Assembly (NCBI GenBank): GCA_950097015.1
Contig: CATNEN010000001.1
Location: 4,184,001 to 4,248,000 of the forward strand
Reading direction: 5' to 3'
Length of the DNA stretch: 64,000 bases
Source: Macrostomum hystrix
Taxonomy: Eukaryota > Platyhelminthes > Macrostomidae
Part shown: positions 10,479 to 21,800 of the stretch, piece after piece
Numbering within the stretch: the first letter of the stretch is position 1
Layout: every line of letters begins with the position of its first letter
The notes under the pieces: model-generated
The model's input: the letters and a program-made list of their open reading frames with translations, nothing else
What the model was told of the DNA's origin: nothing
Database searches by the model: none
Translations under genes and position numbers: made by a program

Positions 10479-12512
10479 TCATAGAATACAACAGGCCGAT
10501 TGAGCCTGATTGGACTCATTGTCGCCGCCATTTTCCGTCTCTTGAACAACGGAATCATTGTCCGCAGCAGTCGATGTGGACTCCGGAAGCATCATCTGAC
10601 GGAGCTGCTCAGCGTCAACTACTTCCCAGTCGAACTCCCAGTCCGCAGCGTCTGCGGTATCAATGCCGACTGCAGACGACGCGACAAAGAAGTCCCGCAG
10701 ACGACGCAGCAGCTCAGAATTTTCAATGCGCCTCTGAGGTAAATTCAGCAACGAGGAGTCGTCGACTATAGCGCTGGGCCTGGCGACAACAGTGACGATG
10801 CTATATTTTAACTTGTCTATATTAATTAAGTTGGAGCAGAAAATAGCAGAAAAGCAAGAAGCTAGGGGGAGACTGGCAGAGCGGTCTAACACAGGCACAG
10901 TGAGAGTGTACACTGCCTGACGATGAGAAAGTCCGGGCAGATGTACACACTAGTGTGCGTGTGTGCTCTGGAATTGCCTCCTCGCTGGCTGCGGGTCTAT
11001 TGTCACCAAATGTGCCATTGCCTTTGCTACCAAGCAGCAAAGTTTATTATCATTACGGGTGGCAGCTTTCATCGTTTCCTACCAATCGATTCCAAGGACT
11101 CCAGCCGCCTGTCTTGCCATGGACATTCTGACACAATCGCCACCAGCTCCTATGACAGCTCGCAAGTCGATAAGGTCCGGCCTGTGCCTGTGCAGGACAG
11201 CGCAGAAAACTACGCCGTCATTGAAGTTGGAAGCTGTCAAATCGGTGTCGCAAATCTGAGCATAGCTTCTCAGAGCACCTCGCGTCCAGGATACCAGACT
11301 ATCAGACAAGTCCCGGTTTTCAAAGCGATTCGAGCCCTCTCGGAAAAGCCGAGACAACTGACCTGTTGATTGACTACCAGACCAGGACCTCGACAGCAGC
11401 ATCTGCAACTGACGACTGTCTTTCGCATTCAATTTGGCAACGACTGTGAGGCTCTGATGTGTTTGCAATTGTCCAATAGACACAGATGCTGATGAAACGG
11501 TAACGGCGCTAAAATCTCTTGAGGATGGTGACTCCACGACTGTTTGCTGATTTGCTGGCAAAACCTCGGTTTTCGAAAATTTTAGAACTTTCATTTCTTC
11601 CACACATGCGGAGTCATTCACAGTAGGGTTTGAAAGATTCGGCCTGTCAGCTTCCGCCAGAGACTGAGCACTCTGCAATGCTTCTGGGAGAATAGGACTG
11701 TCAGCTGCAGACAGTTCCGCCAGTGACTGAGCACTCTGCGATGCTTCTGGGAGAATAGGACTGCCAGTTGCAGAAGGCGCCATTAATAGTTCAGCAGCCA
11801 AAGTAGAGGCTCGAACACAATTCTTCAAGCCATCAGTAATATCAGTAGACACTTCGTTGAGGCATTGGAAGTTCGCTGTTTGCAAAGGCTGGATAAAGGC
11901 TTGTTCTGACTTGCACAAGCGAATGGAATGAATGGTTAGTGTGACACTGGCAGCAGTAATCTGCGGGTGAATAGGCGATTATTTAAACAAATGAAGTAGC
12001 TGTTTAAAATAAAAATAAATTAAAAAATATTTGTTACTAAGTCTAAAACTGACCAGATTATGTTTAACCGGTACTAAACTGACAGTGAATTGCTCTGATA
12101 GTCTCGTCTGACTGCAATCTGTGCTGATAAACTCGGCTAAATTGATTCGGCAGCTAGCAAGCTCCAGACGGTTGCTAGGCAACAATGACTTGGCCTTTCT
12201 AGTCTCAACAATTAGAAGCCAGATCTTGTCACAAAATACAGGCTCGTTGGGTTTTAATCTAGCATCGTCGGATGGAAACTTGAATTTAGCCGTGAAGCCA
12301 GCAGTCTGCGGTGTTAGCCACTGAACGCAGCGAATGCTAGGATTGGCTGACTGAGCCGACCAATCAGAGAGCTGCGTGCCAGCGCGACGCTTGCCTAATG
12401 TTCCCGATTTGACAAGCGCAGCGGCCAACTGACTCGGTTGAAAGCCAGGCCGACAGTCCACGGACACGCGGTGGAAGCTGACCGTTAGGCGATGCTTCAC
12501 AACCGACCTCGG
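10479..12512 (-). CDS. EHBP1-like protein, copy 3 (NT-C2, CH, CaaX CCIL)
   Basis: Three exons: 12512-12054 (NT-C2, from LTVSFHRVSVDC to VPVKHNL, donor GTCAGT, phase 0), 11960-11083 (ITAASVTLTIHSI, Ser/Ala/Leu-rich linker, CH core FNDGVVFCAVLHRHRPDLI, donor GTAGGA, phase 2) and 10779-10479 (LLRRLRDFF, acidic tail, CCIL). These give about 545 residues without the missing first exon. Before the CH domain the linker contains a tandem duplication of SPILPEASQSAQSLAE-like segments. The tail is rich in Asp/Glu/Ser with no bMERB coiled coil. The first intron is only 93 bp and is free of repeats; the second is largely a truncated SINE. Exon phases equal those of the other three copies. Role is inferred from family: a membrane-anchored, C2/CH-containing trafficking adaptor. 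Confidence 0.78.
10863..11026 (+). mobile_element. SINE family A, internally deleted
   Basis: The head GGCAGAGCGGTCTAACAC joins directly to the later body (GGCACAGTGAGAGTGTACAC) and 3' part (TTGCCTCCTCGCTGGCTGCG); the centre of the element is missing. It makes up most of the second intron of EHBP1-like copy 3. Confidence 0.8.
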
Positions 12513-12889
12513 CTGCAAGTTTAACAGTGTTAGATCTGATTTTATTTAGCCAGTGATTTAGAAACAATCGACAATGAAACTCTCTTTAACTCGAAACAGA
12601 TAATAAAATAAAGCTAAACCACAGTTCTGAAAGAATGATTTTGCGTTTATAAAAAACCAACTAGACTTTTTTCGCGGTAAAAACTTCACAATTTCTGGAG
12701 TATCCGACTGAATAAAGAGTAAAGTATAAAGCTGTAAACTTTTGAGAAACTTATTTTTACAATTACAAAACGCTTAAGAAAGTAATATGCATGAGTGAGC
12801 GAAACAACATTTAGGAATCTAGTCCAGCTGTTATGAAAAATATTCAGATAGACATCTGTTTGCGTAAAAAATAGCGTGAAAATCTAACC

Positions 12890-13850
12890 AGTGTCTCAAC
12901 TCTCCCGTGTCTCATCTCTCCCGTGTCTCATCTCTCCCGTGTCTCATCTGTCCCGTGTCTCATCTCTCCCGTGTCTCAACTCTCCTGTGTCTCATCTCTC
13001 CCGTGTCTCATCTCTCCCGTGTCTCATCTCTCCCGTGTCTCATCTCTCCCGTGTCTCATCTCTCCCGTGTCTCATCTCTCCCGTGTCTCATCTCTCCTGT
13101 GTCTCATCTCTCCCGTGTCTCATCTCTCCCGTGTCTCATCTCTCCTGTGTCTCATCTCTCCCGTGTCTCATCTCTCCCGTGTCTCATCTCTCCCGTGTCT
13201 CATCTCTCCCGTGTCTCATCTCTCCCGTGTCTCATCTCTCCCGTGTCTCATCTCTCCCGTGTCTCATCTCTCCCGTGTCTCATCTCTCCCGTGTCTCATC
13301 TCTCCCGTGTCTCATCTCTCCCGTGTCTCATCTCTCCCGTGTCTCATCTCTCCCGTGTCTCATCTCTCCTGTGTCTCATCTCTCCCGTGTCTCATCTCTC
13401 CCGTGTCTCATCTCTCCCGTGTCTCATCTCTCCCGTGTCTCAACTCTCCTGTCTCATCTCTCCCGTGTCTCATCTCTCCCGTGTCTCATCTCTCCTGTGT
13501 CTTATCTCTCCCGTGTCTCATCTCTCCCGTGTCTCATCTCTCCCGTGTCTCATCTCTCCCGTGTCTCATCTCTCCCGTGTCTCATCTCTCCCGTGTCTCA
13601 TCTCTCCCGTGTCTCATCTCTCCCGTGTCTCATCTCTCCCGTGTCTCATCTCTCCCGTGTCTCATCTCTCCCGTGTCTCATCTCTCCCGTGTCTCATCTC
13701 TCCTGTGTCTTATCTCTCCCGTGTCTCATCTCTCCCGTGTCTCATCTCTCCCGTGTCTCATCTCTCCCGTGTCTCAACTCTCCTGTCTCATCTCTCCTGT
13801 CTCAACTCTCCTGTCTCTCAACTCTCCCGTGTTTCATCCATCCCGTATCT
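12890..13850. repeat. 16-bp satellite array 2
   Basis: About 60 units of TCTCATCTCTCCCGTG, more homogeneous than array 1 and almost all of the CCGTG type, decaying at the right end into CTCAACTCTCCTGT variants. It lies between the stop codon of EHBP1-like copy 4 (13909) and the first visible exon of copy 3. The rest of 12513-12889 is AT-rich with nothing recognised. Confidence 0.97.
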
Positions 13851-13908
13851 CATACCTCCATAGTCAGTCTTTGTCTTTGTTGTATTAGGGTTCATTGAGT
13901 AAAATAAG

Positions 13909-16723
13909 TCATAAAATGGTGCATGACGCCCAATGAAGTTTATTGAGAAGGCTTGGCGACTCCACCGTGACCATCACCAAGCACTGTTCATCAACTAGCT
14001 CTTCATTCACCATCACCCAGTCGTCTAGTGCAACGAGCGGCCTTGGTGGCACCCGGCGACCGAAGCGTTCTCGCAGTTGGTGCAGAAACGCCGCTATCAG
14101 TCTCTGACTAGGGATTCGATGCAGCACCAGGGCTGACGCATCTGGAGTCCTAGGGACATTAAAAATAAATGGCTTTATCACTGCAGAGGAGACACTCAAT
14201 TACCAAGGACCACTAGGAGTAGGACGGGAAACTACGTTTCTTAGAAAAAAATATCACTTTCACTGGCTTTCACTTTTATTAGATTTCAATGATGACAGCT
14301 TTTGATTGGAAGCAGATATAAAGCTGTTCTTTTGATAAAGCTTGCCTAACGTGTTGCTCTGTAACAATGCTATACAGTTTTGTACATGGCAATTTGTTTT
14401 CATACTATCTTCTTTACTTATAAACATCCGATTTCACTGACTATTTTTTGCAGTTATTTTAATAGCGATTAATTACAGCGTATACAGGGGGGGGGCAACT
14501 GTGCCAGATGACTTCGGCAGGTGCCAATACCATTACTATTTACTAACTCACTAATGTTGAGGGTCGGTGGCAGAGCGGTTAACGCGTTTGCCTCTCGCAC
14601 CACGGCCCCTAAGTTCGATTCCACGGCGAGGCCACATTCATTTGGGGCGCAGACGCGAAGAGAAGGTTTGGGGGCTTGTCGTGCAATTTACGCCCTTGTG
14701 GGCCAACCTCCAAGGCACAGCAAGAGAGTGTACCACTGCCTGACGATGAGAAAGTCAGGGCAGACGTACACACCTGTGTGAGCGTGTGCCTGCGTACAGT
14801 ATCTGTGTGCGTGTGTGCTCAGGAGTCAGCGAAATGGACAGAATTGCCTCCTCGCTGGCTGCGGGTATAGTGTCACTAAATGATGTACCATTGCCCGCAG
14901 CCCTCCTGCAATTATTATTTTTTATTATTCTATTGAAGCTAGGAAGAAATAGCTAATAGCGATTAATATAATGTTTAATTAGTAATTAATTGCAAGAGGA
15001 ACGCAAAAATAAGGTCCAGCAAATTTTACTAGTCAATAGTGTAATAAATCTCAGACTTATGAAAGGTTATTTAGTAAAAAAACCGTAGAAAGATTAAATT
15101 GTATTGTAGAAAACTTTATAATCCGTTTTCAATCAAAAGCTGTCACGATTTAAATCTTTTAAAAAGTCTAATTTTCCTATCTCCGTATTGTATTTTTCTC
15201 GCGAAAACAAGTCGTTGATTTTTTTTCTAAGAAACGTAGTCTCCTGTCCTTCTACTAGTGGTCTTGTCAATCACATGAGAAGATAACTTATCCCAAACTG
15301 AACAATTTCCTCATTTTAAACTAGCCTACTCACATATCAACGCCAAGCTCTCTGGCAGCGTTAAACGCTAAGTTATTATTCTCGCGCAAGTTGTTAGTTA
15401 AACAGTCGAAATCGATCAGACGCGGCGAGAATCTATTAATGATTGCGCAGAATGCAAGACCGTTGCGAAAAGACGTGTGACGATTAGCGATTTTCACGTA
15501 TCGATAGCCTTCGGTGCATTCGCGACTCCAGGCCAGAAGGCTGTCAGTAAAGTCCGCGTCGAGAGAGACCTCGAGACCAACAACTGACGCGTCAGGTGTG
15601 CAAGGACTAAGTGCGGATGCTGAAGTCAGTGTCGATGACTCATCGGGTGAACAAGGACTATGCGCCGATGACTCATCCAATGTACTATTAGCTAGACCTT
15701 CTGTTGATAACTCGGGAAACGAAAGGTCATCAACAAGATGAGTTGGCGTATTTATAGCGGTGGCACAGCCAGGCATAGGCGCCTCTGGCATTGGCGAGCA
15801 GATAGGATAGATAAGTAGGGATAAACTGACGGAAGCCACCTATCAAAGAGCGATGTTGAATTTTGTCGTTTGATTTATTGGAAAAATCTTTCAAAGTTTG
15901 AAATTTGAAACCAGTAGCAAAGTGGTCTAAAGCGTTTGCCTCTCGAGCCGAGGTCCCTGAGCTCGATTCCGCGGCGAGGCCACATTCATTTGGGGCGCAG
16001 CCGCGGAGAGAAGGCTTGGGGGCTTGATAGCCAAGCGCCAAGGGACAGTGAAAGTGTGCAATGCATATAGACTGCCTGACGACGAGAACGCCAAGGCAGA
16101 TGTACACACCTGTGTGCGTGTGTTCTCAGGAGTCAGCGAAATAGGCAGAATTGCCTCCTCGCTGGCTGCAGGTCTCGTGTCACTAATTGGTATGCGATTG
16201 TCCGCAGCCCTTCTGCAATTACGAGTATTAATATTATTATTATTCTAACCTTCTTCGACCTGGAACGCAGCGGCAGCTCAGTCAGAAACTCTGGTTGAGC
16301 CGAGCCTGGCTTCAATAATCTTGCCTTGGACACCAGCTGAGCTAGTCGAACTGTACGGCTGGCGATTCGCTTACAGCCGGCATCGGCTAGACACTCGCAG
16401 GCGACAAATTTCCAATCCTCTGCGACGCCAGCTGAGAAGGTGAAGTCAAAAACGTCGCTAACTGATGCGGCGTCAATGCAACAGACTCTTGTACACGCTG
16501 ATGTCGCACTCGACAACCAACAGCAGCTGCGAGGCTGGGTGCGGTGACGCCAGTGTTTAATGTCAAGTCGTTCAGATCTCAATAGACGACTGATGCGGCC
16601 CACACGATCGTCAGCCGCAGTGGCTGCGGCAAACACCTGTCCTAAGCAACGACTGCTCGAATGATTGCACTCGATTGTCAAACTGGCAAATTTGATAATC
16701 AACTGCCGCTGATTGTGGGCCAT
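13909..16723 (-). CDS. EHBP1-like protein, copy 4 (NT-C2, CH, CaaX CTIL)
   Basis: Exons: 16723-16250 (NT-C2, from MAHNQRQLIIKF to LRSRSKK, donor GTTAGA, phase 0), 15839-15334 (VASVSLSLLIY, Ser/Pro-rich linker, CH core SFRNGLAFCAIINRFSPRLI, donor GTGAGT, phase 2) and 14149-13909 (IAAFLHQLRERF, short tail, CTIL). Total 406 residues if the ATG at 16723 is the start; a splice acceptor (TTGCAG) just upstream means an earlier exon is possible. The CH domain is the best preserved of the cluster. After it there are only about 55 residues to the CaaX box, with no bMERB domain. Intron 1 is almost entirely a SINE whose ATT tail abuts the splice donor; intron 2 holds an inverted-repeat element containing another SINE. 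Confidence 0.78.
14204..15272. mobile_element. Inverted-repeat (MITE/fold-back-like) element
   Basis: The left end (CAAGGACCACTAGGAG, then GAAACTACGTTTCTTAG, then GACAGCTTTTGATTG) recurs as the reverse complement at the right end (CTAAGAAACGTAGTCTCCTG, CTAGTGGTCTTG). The inverted repeats are about 140 bp with some mismatches. No transposase frame inside. It sits in intron 2 of EHBP1-like copy 4 and contains a SINE. Confidence 0.75.
14556..14935 (+). mobile_element. SINE family A, full length
   Basis: The best complete copy: box A-like GTGGCAGAGCGGTTAACGCG, box B-like AGTTCGATTCC, a body with repeated GTGTG stretches, CCTCGCTGGCTGCGGGT near the 3' end and an ATT-rich tail. It is inserted inside the inverted-repeat element, so it is younger than that element. 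Confidence 0.9.
15906..16246 (+). mobile_element. SINE family A filling intron 1 of EHBP1-like copy 4
   Basis: tRNA-like head (GCAAAGTGGTCTAAAGCG, GAGCTCGATTCCG), complete body and an ATTATTATT tail. The tail ends within a few bases of the splice donor of the C2 exon (read on the minus strand as GTTAGAATAATAATA), so the intronic side of that donor is SINE sequence. Confidence 0.88.
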
Positions 16724-16973
16724 TTTCAATGCCCGCGTTGTTTCTGCAACAACAATTGTTTTAACTTGTATAAAACCATGTCCGCGCCGCCAATTTGTTT
16801 CGAAAATCTACACAACTGAATCCTTTACAAACTGGGGTAAAAACTGTAAATAAGTACAGGGATCTTAAAGACCTTTGGTAGCTACATTGGCTCAATGTTT
16901 TTAAATGATATTTTTTTTATTTTCATGCCTATTAACAGAAGAAAGACCACGGCTATTTCAAATACCCACTGCC

Positions 16974-17745
16974 TAATTCACGATAGCTCCCAAACCGAAT
17001 GACCGATTTTCGTGACAGTCAACCATCTGAATCAAAATGTTCCGCCCTTCACGATGAACTAACTTTCAAAGCCTTCCGACGCCAGCATCGTCGAGATATT
17101 CAGCGCCTTTTGTCGGAGTCCCTGGCGACAAGGACAACTAACATTTCTCTGCTTCTAAACTTCTTTTGACGAATCCATATTGGTTCAAAAATGAAAAAAA
17201 ATAATCTAATCAATCCAAAATAGTCAACAATGATAGCCGACATAATTACATAATGAATTTTATTTATTTATAATTTATTTGCCAACAGACGCACCAACGA
17301 GAATCGTTGAATAACTCGACGATAATCGATATTTTGTGATTCTGAAAGTTTTCTCAACGAATAGAGTGGAAAATTTTAGCCCATTAAAAGTTAATTAAAG
17401 TTTAATTAAAGATAAGCAGAAGGATATGATGGGGTTAAAAGGTTGATTACAGATTTAGTCTCCGACCTTGGGACTGCATCAGTTCCTGATTCTCGTTGGA
17501 GTGATGTGATGGAATCATGTGACCATTATATTATAGAAATCTTCATAGAGGTTATAACTGAGCATTGTGAGTTGTCCTTGTCAACAGGGTCTTCGACAAA
17601 GGTCGCTGAATATCTCGACGATGCTGACGTCGGACCGCTTTGAAAGTTAGTTTAGCGTAGTATAAAGTGCGGAAAATGTTGATTCACACAATGGACTATC
17701 ACGAAAATCGGTCATTCTGTTTCGGAGCTATCGTGAATTCGAACC
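16974..17745. mobile_element. Fold-back element with long inverted arms
   Basis: The left arm 16974-17145 (CACGATAGCTCC, GAATGACCGATTTTCGTGA, AGCATCGTCGAGATATTCAG) returns as its reverse complement at 17565-17745. The arms are about 175 bp, clearly diverged, with a 420-bp AT-rich centre that has no coding frame. Related modules occur at 19.65-20.1 kb in HADHB intron 2. Confidence 0.75.
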
Positions 17746-18107
17746 CGGTGGACTTGGTCTATCTACAGTTAAGTGAACATTTTAGAAAGCAGATACTAAG
17801 AGAAAAAAGAATGCAACTTCATTTTAGTCTTTATTATTATTGTTACAAGAGTTATTTGTAATCTATATTAGTTATTCGATTATTTAAAAAGAAAAATATT
17901 TGCAACGTGTCTGCTTTGCAAACACCCAGCTGGTGGTTCTTACTGTCGTGTACTTTTGTCTTTGTGTTAATTAGTTTTGCGCATTTGTTGGTTAGAATTA
18001 TGGATATCAGGCGCATGAAACTAAAAGTTGATAACTAAATACAATATTCTTTTTTATACTAAAAACGCAAATATTTCCATTTCTAAACTTACATCTGCCC
18101 TGTACTA

Positions 18108-18405
18108 ATTGCTTGATTACACCTGCCCCAATTGGGTCAGATGCGCAACCGACAGCACAGCCGCAGCTGTTGCGCAGCGCATCTGAAGGCTGCGTAAAAC
18201 TGTTCAGGCCATGGACTGGGGGGACGCCACACCCACCTTCAATTATCCTAGCTGATGCTGGTACCCATTTAACAGCTGAAGCAATGCAGAGTTAAGTGTC
18301 TTGCTAAAGGACACAAATTGTTCCAGTGGAGTCGGGAATCGAACCCCCGACCTTCAAGTCGTGAGTCCGACGCCCTAACCACTAGGCTACAACCTCTTGC
18401 CTGCC
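18108..18405 (-). mobile_element. SINE family B (tRNA-derived)
   Basis: Minus orientation; the head reads GTTGTAGCCTAGTGGTTAGG (box A-like) and GGGGGTTCGATTCCCGACTC (box B-like), followed by GGAACAATTTGTGTCC and a body ending in the ATCTGACCCAATTGGGGCAG block. The remainder of 17746-18870 is AT-rich with no gene seen. Confidence 0.85.
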
Positions 18406-18870
18406 TGCCCTGTACTACTGTAAGTAATGAAACTGTTGACAAGTAATATTACAACAGGCCACCAAATTAGATCTTAATTAAGAACTCAGAAAAAAATCGA
18501 GTAAATTAAAAAGACAAGTTCAAAATGCTCCACTTTAACGCTGGTTGTTCTCCGGTTTATTATTATTATTATTTATTTCTCATTATGATTTGTAGTTTAG
18601 AAAAGAAGCTAATATAAGGCTGGAAATGAACTGAACGAAACACAAACCAAAGTTTATTTTCTACTTAATTTGTAGAAAGTCAATATACGGGCTCGTAATT
18701 GGATAGATTTCACACCTTATTCAATTATAATTATCGCATACCCCTACGCAACAATAATTAGAAGTTGATTTATTTTTATATTACGAAACGTTTTTGCTTA
18801 CATAGAGACAGGCGATTTAAACATACATAAAAGAAACACAGAGAGAATTCTAAGAGGGCCAATCTAGATT

Positions 18871-21800
18871 CTACTGCGGATAGGCTTCAACCAGCATGGC
18901 GTGGCCCTGACCACCGGCGGCGCAAGCTGCCACCAGAGCCAGCTGTCCGCCATTCTTCAATAGCCGATTAGCGGCGCAGGTAACTAGGCGGACACCTGTG
19001 GCACCAAACGGGTGCCCGATAGACAGACTGCCGCCCCAGCAGTTGAGCTTGTCCATAGGCGGAGCGCCATACTTCCCAGCCTGCCTGCCCATGTACTGCT
19101 TGGCGAAGTAGTCAGAGTCTAATGCGGCCAGGTTAGCCAGGATCTGGCCAGCGAATGCTTCGTGATATTCGAAGGCGTCGATGTCGCTAAGGCTGAGACC
19201 GTTGCGTTCCAGTAGGCGCGGGGTGGCGTAGGCCGGTCCCAGCAGCAACTGGTCTTTGGGATCCTGGCTAACGTAGATGAAGTCACGCAGGTAGGCTTTG
19301 GGCTTCAATCCCAGGCGTTTCGCGGTCTCCTCCGTAGTTAGGAGGCAGGCCGAAGCGCCGTCAGTCAAGAAGCTGGAGTTGGCCGCCGTGATGGTGCCAT
19401 GCGGCTTAACAAAAGCTGGCTTCAGCTTGGCCAGGGCCTCTAGTGTGCTGGGGCGCACGCCGTTGTCCTTGGCAACTGGATTGGCAACGCCTGGCACCTA
19501 GGAAATTAAAATGTGGGAAGATGGTGAGAAAGGGGATGGCCAGAAGACGCGTGCAGGAGACACAGTGCGAGTTAAGACTAAATTTAAATAGTATAACTAG
19601 GGATTTTCTAGCTGAATGTTAAAGCAGTAGAAAGATCACGAAGGTATTTCAAATACCCACATTATTTTTCTGTATCCCTCAAAATATTAAGCAAATCGAA
19701 ATGTAAATACTGAACCAGGGCTAAAATTTTCGGCTATATCCGATTTAACAACTTCCACAATCACCAATCATCGGCAATATTCAACGAGATATTCAACGTC
19801 GGGGTATCTGGTGGAAAAAAAACCACCAGAATAGGCATAGTTTTTCTGCTCACAAAATTTCATCATGCAATCATGTCGGGTATTCTTGTGGACTATTTTG
19901 GATTGATTAATTTGTTAATATTTTCATTTTTGAATCAATATAAATTCGCCATAGAAATTATACACAGCCATTTTAATTGTCATTGGCAACAGGGTCTTCG
20001 ACAAGAACCGCTGAATATTTCGACGATGCCGGCTTGCCCGACTTTGAGAGTTAGATCATCCATCGTAAAGGGCGGGAAGTTTTAATTTTAAATTAGAACC
20101 GTCGAGACATTCAAGGTCGAAGGTCAGATTTTTCCCAAACACAGGACACTCTGTCAACCTATCAGTCACCACCCGGACGCCGTCAGCAGAGTCCCTAAAG
20201 CAAATTTCTCTACTCTCGCTGATCAAGCCATTGGACTAAACTAAGGTACTACTTGTTGAAGGTCGAGCAGCTCCGTCCAGATAAAGGTCGGTTGACCACC
20301 GAGATGATGCAGGTACATTCGTGTGACATGATGATAAAGTTTGAAGGTCTGGCAAGGCCGCACTGAGGCGCAGTGCAAATTTTTGTAAATGGGTGTATGA
20401 AATACACTTAGCTCTTATGGGAAAAATCTGGACATTCGAACAGAACTGCTGAATAACTCGACGATTTAAAGGGCTGACGACTTGATTATTGTTTTAGAAG
20501 ATGCGCAAAAAAAAAATTGGCCAGTGTTCTTGAGTTTCGTGTGCTTGCGCTGCTCCGTTCGGGTGCAGCGAAAATAATTTGTCATGGGGGTGGAAATTCC
20601 CCAATTGATAGTTCTTCTATTGAAGCCTTCGACTTCACACCTACAGGGGTAAAGATTTAGAATATTTGCGCATGGAACAATGCATATATTCATCTATCAA
20701 ACTAATAGTAATAACTACAATACAGATCAGCAAACCTTAAAAGGCTCCAGTTCGCTCAGCAGGCCGTCCTTGGCAGCCTGGGCGGCCAAAGTGTGACTGC
20801 GCAGAGCGAATTCATCCTGGGCTTTTCTACTGATGCCGAAAGCTGCGCACAGCCTATCAGCCGAATGACCCATGGTCTCATTGGTGGAGAATTCAGCAAC
20901 AGCTGGCAATTCGACACCGCCAGTCAGAGAGCCGAGAATGCGGCCACCGACTGACAACTGCTCAGGCAGACTCTTGGCTTTACGCATCGACAGCATGTGG
21001 CTGCGTGTGGTGCTGCGGGACAATGGGGATGACAATGTTTTACTGCCCATGTACTAGTCACAATACTAACTTTTGTGTCATACAAAACACCTGTCACTCC
21101 AGCGTCTCTTCAGTCACTCCAGTGTCTATCAAGAACTTCAGTCAATCCAGTGTCTCTTCTATCAAGAACTTCAGTCGCTCCAGTGTCTCTTCTATCAAGA
21201 ACTTCAGTCAATCCAGTGTCTCTTCTATCAAGAACTTCAGTCGCTCCAATGTCTCTTCTATCAAGAACTTCAGTCGCTCCAGTGTCTCTTCTATCAAGAA
21301 CTTCAGTCAATCCAGTGTCTCTTCTATCAAGAACTTAAGTCAATCCAGTGTCTCTTCTATCAAGAACTTCAGTCAATCCAGTGTCTCTTCTATCAAGAAC
21401 TTCAGTCAATCCAGTGTCTCTTCTATCAAGAACCTCAGTCAATCCAGTGTCTCTTCTATCAAGAACTTCAGTCAATCCAGTGTCTCTTCTATCAAGAACT
21501 TCAGTCAATCCAGTGTCTCTTCTATCAAGAACTTCAGTCACTCCAGTGTCTCTTCGATCAAGAACTTCAGTCACTCCAGTGTCTCTTCTATCAAGTACTT
21601 CAGTCAATCCAGTGTCTCTTCTATCAAGAACTTCAGTCGCTCCAGTGTCTCTTCTATCAAGAACTTCAGTCAATCCAGTGTCTCTTCTATCAAGAACTTC
21701 AGTCAATCCAGTGTCTCTTCTATCAAGAACTTCAGTCAATCCAGTGTCTCTTCTATCAAGAACTTCAGTCACTCCAGTGTCTCTTCTATCAAGAACTTCA

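Noticed and set aside
12891-13898. Three long overlapping ORFs
   Set aside because: Same 16-bp satellite; open only because of the repeat.
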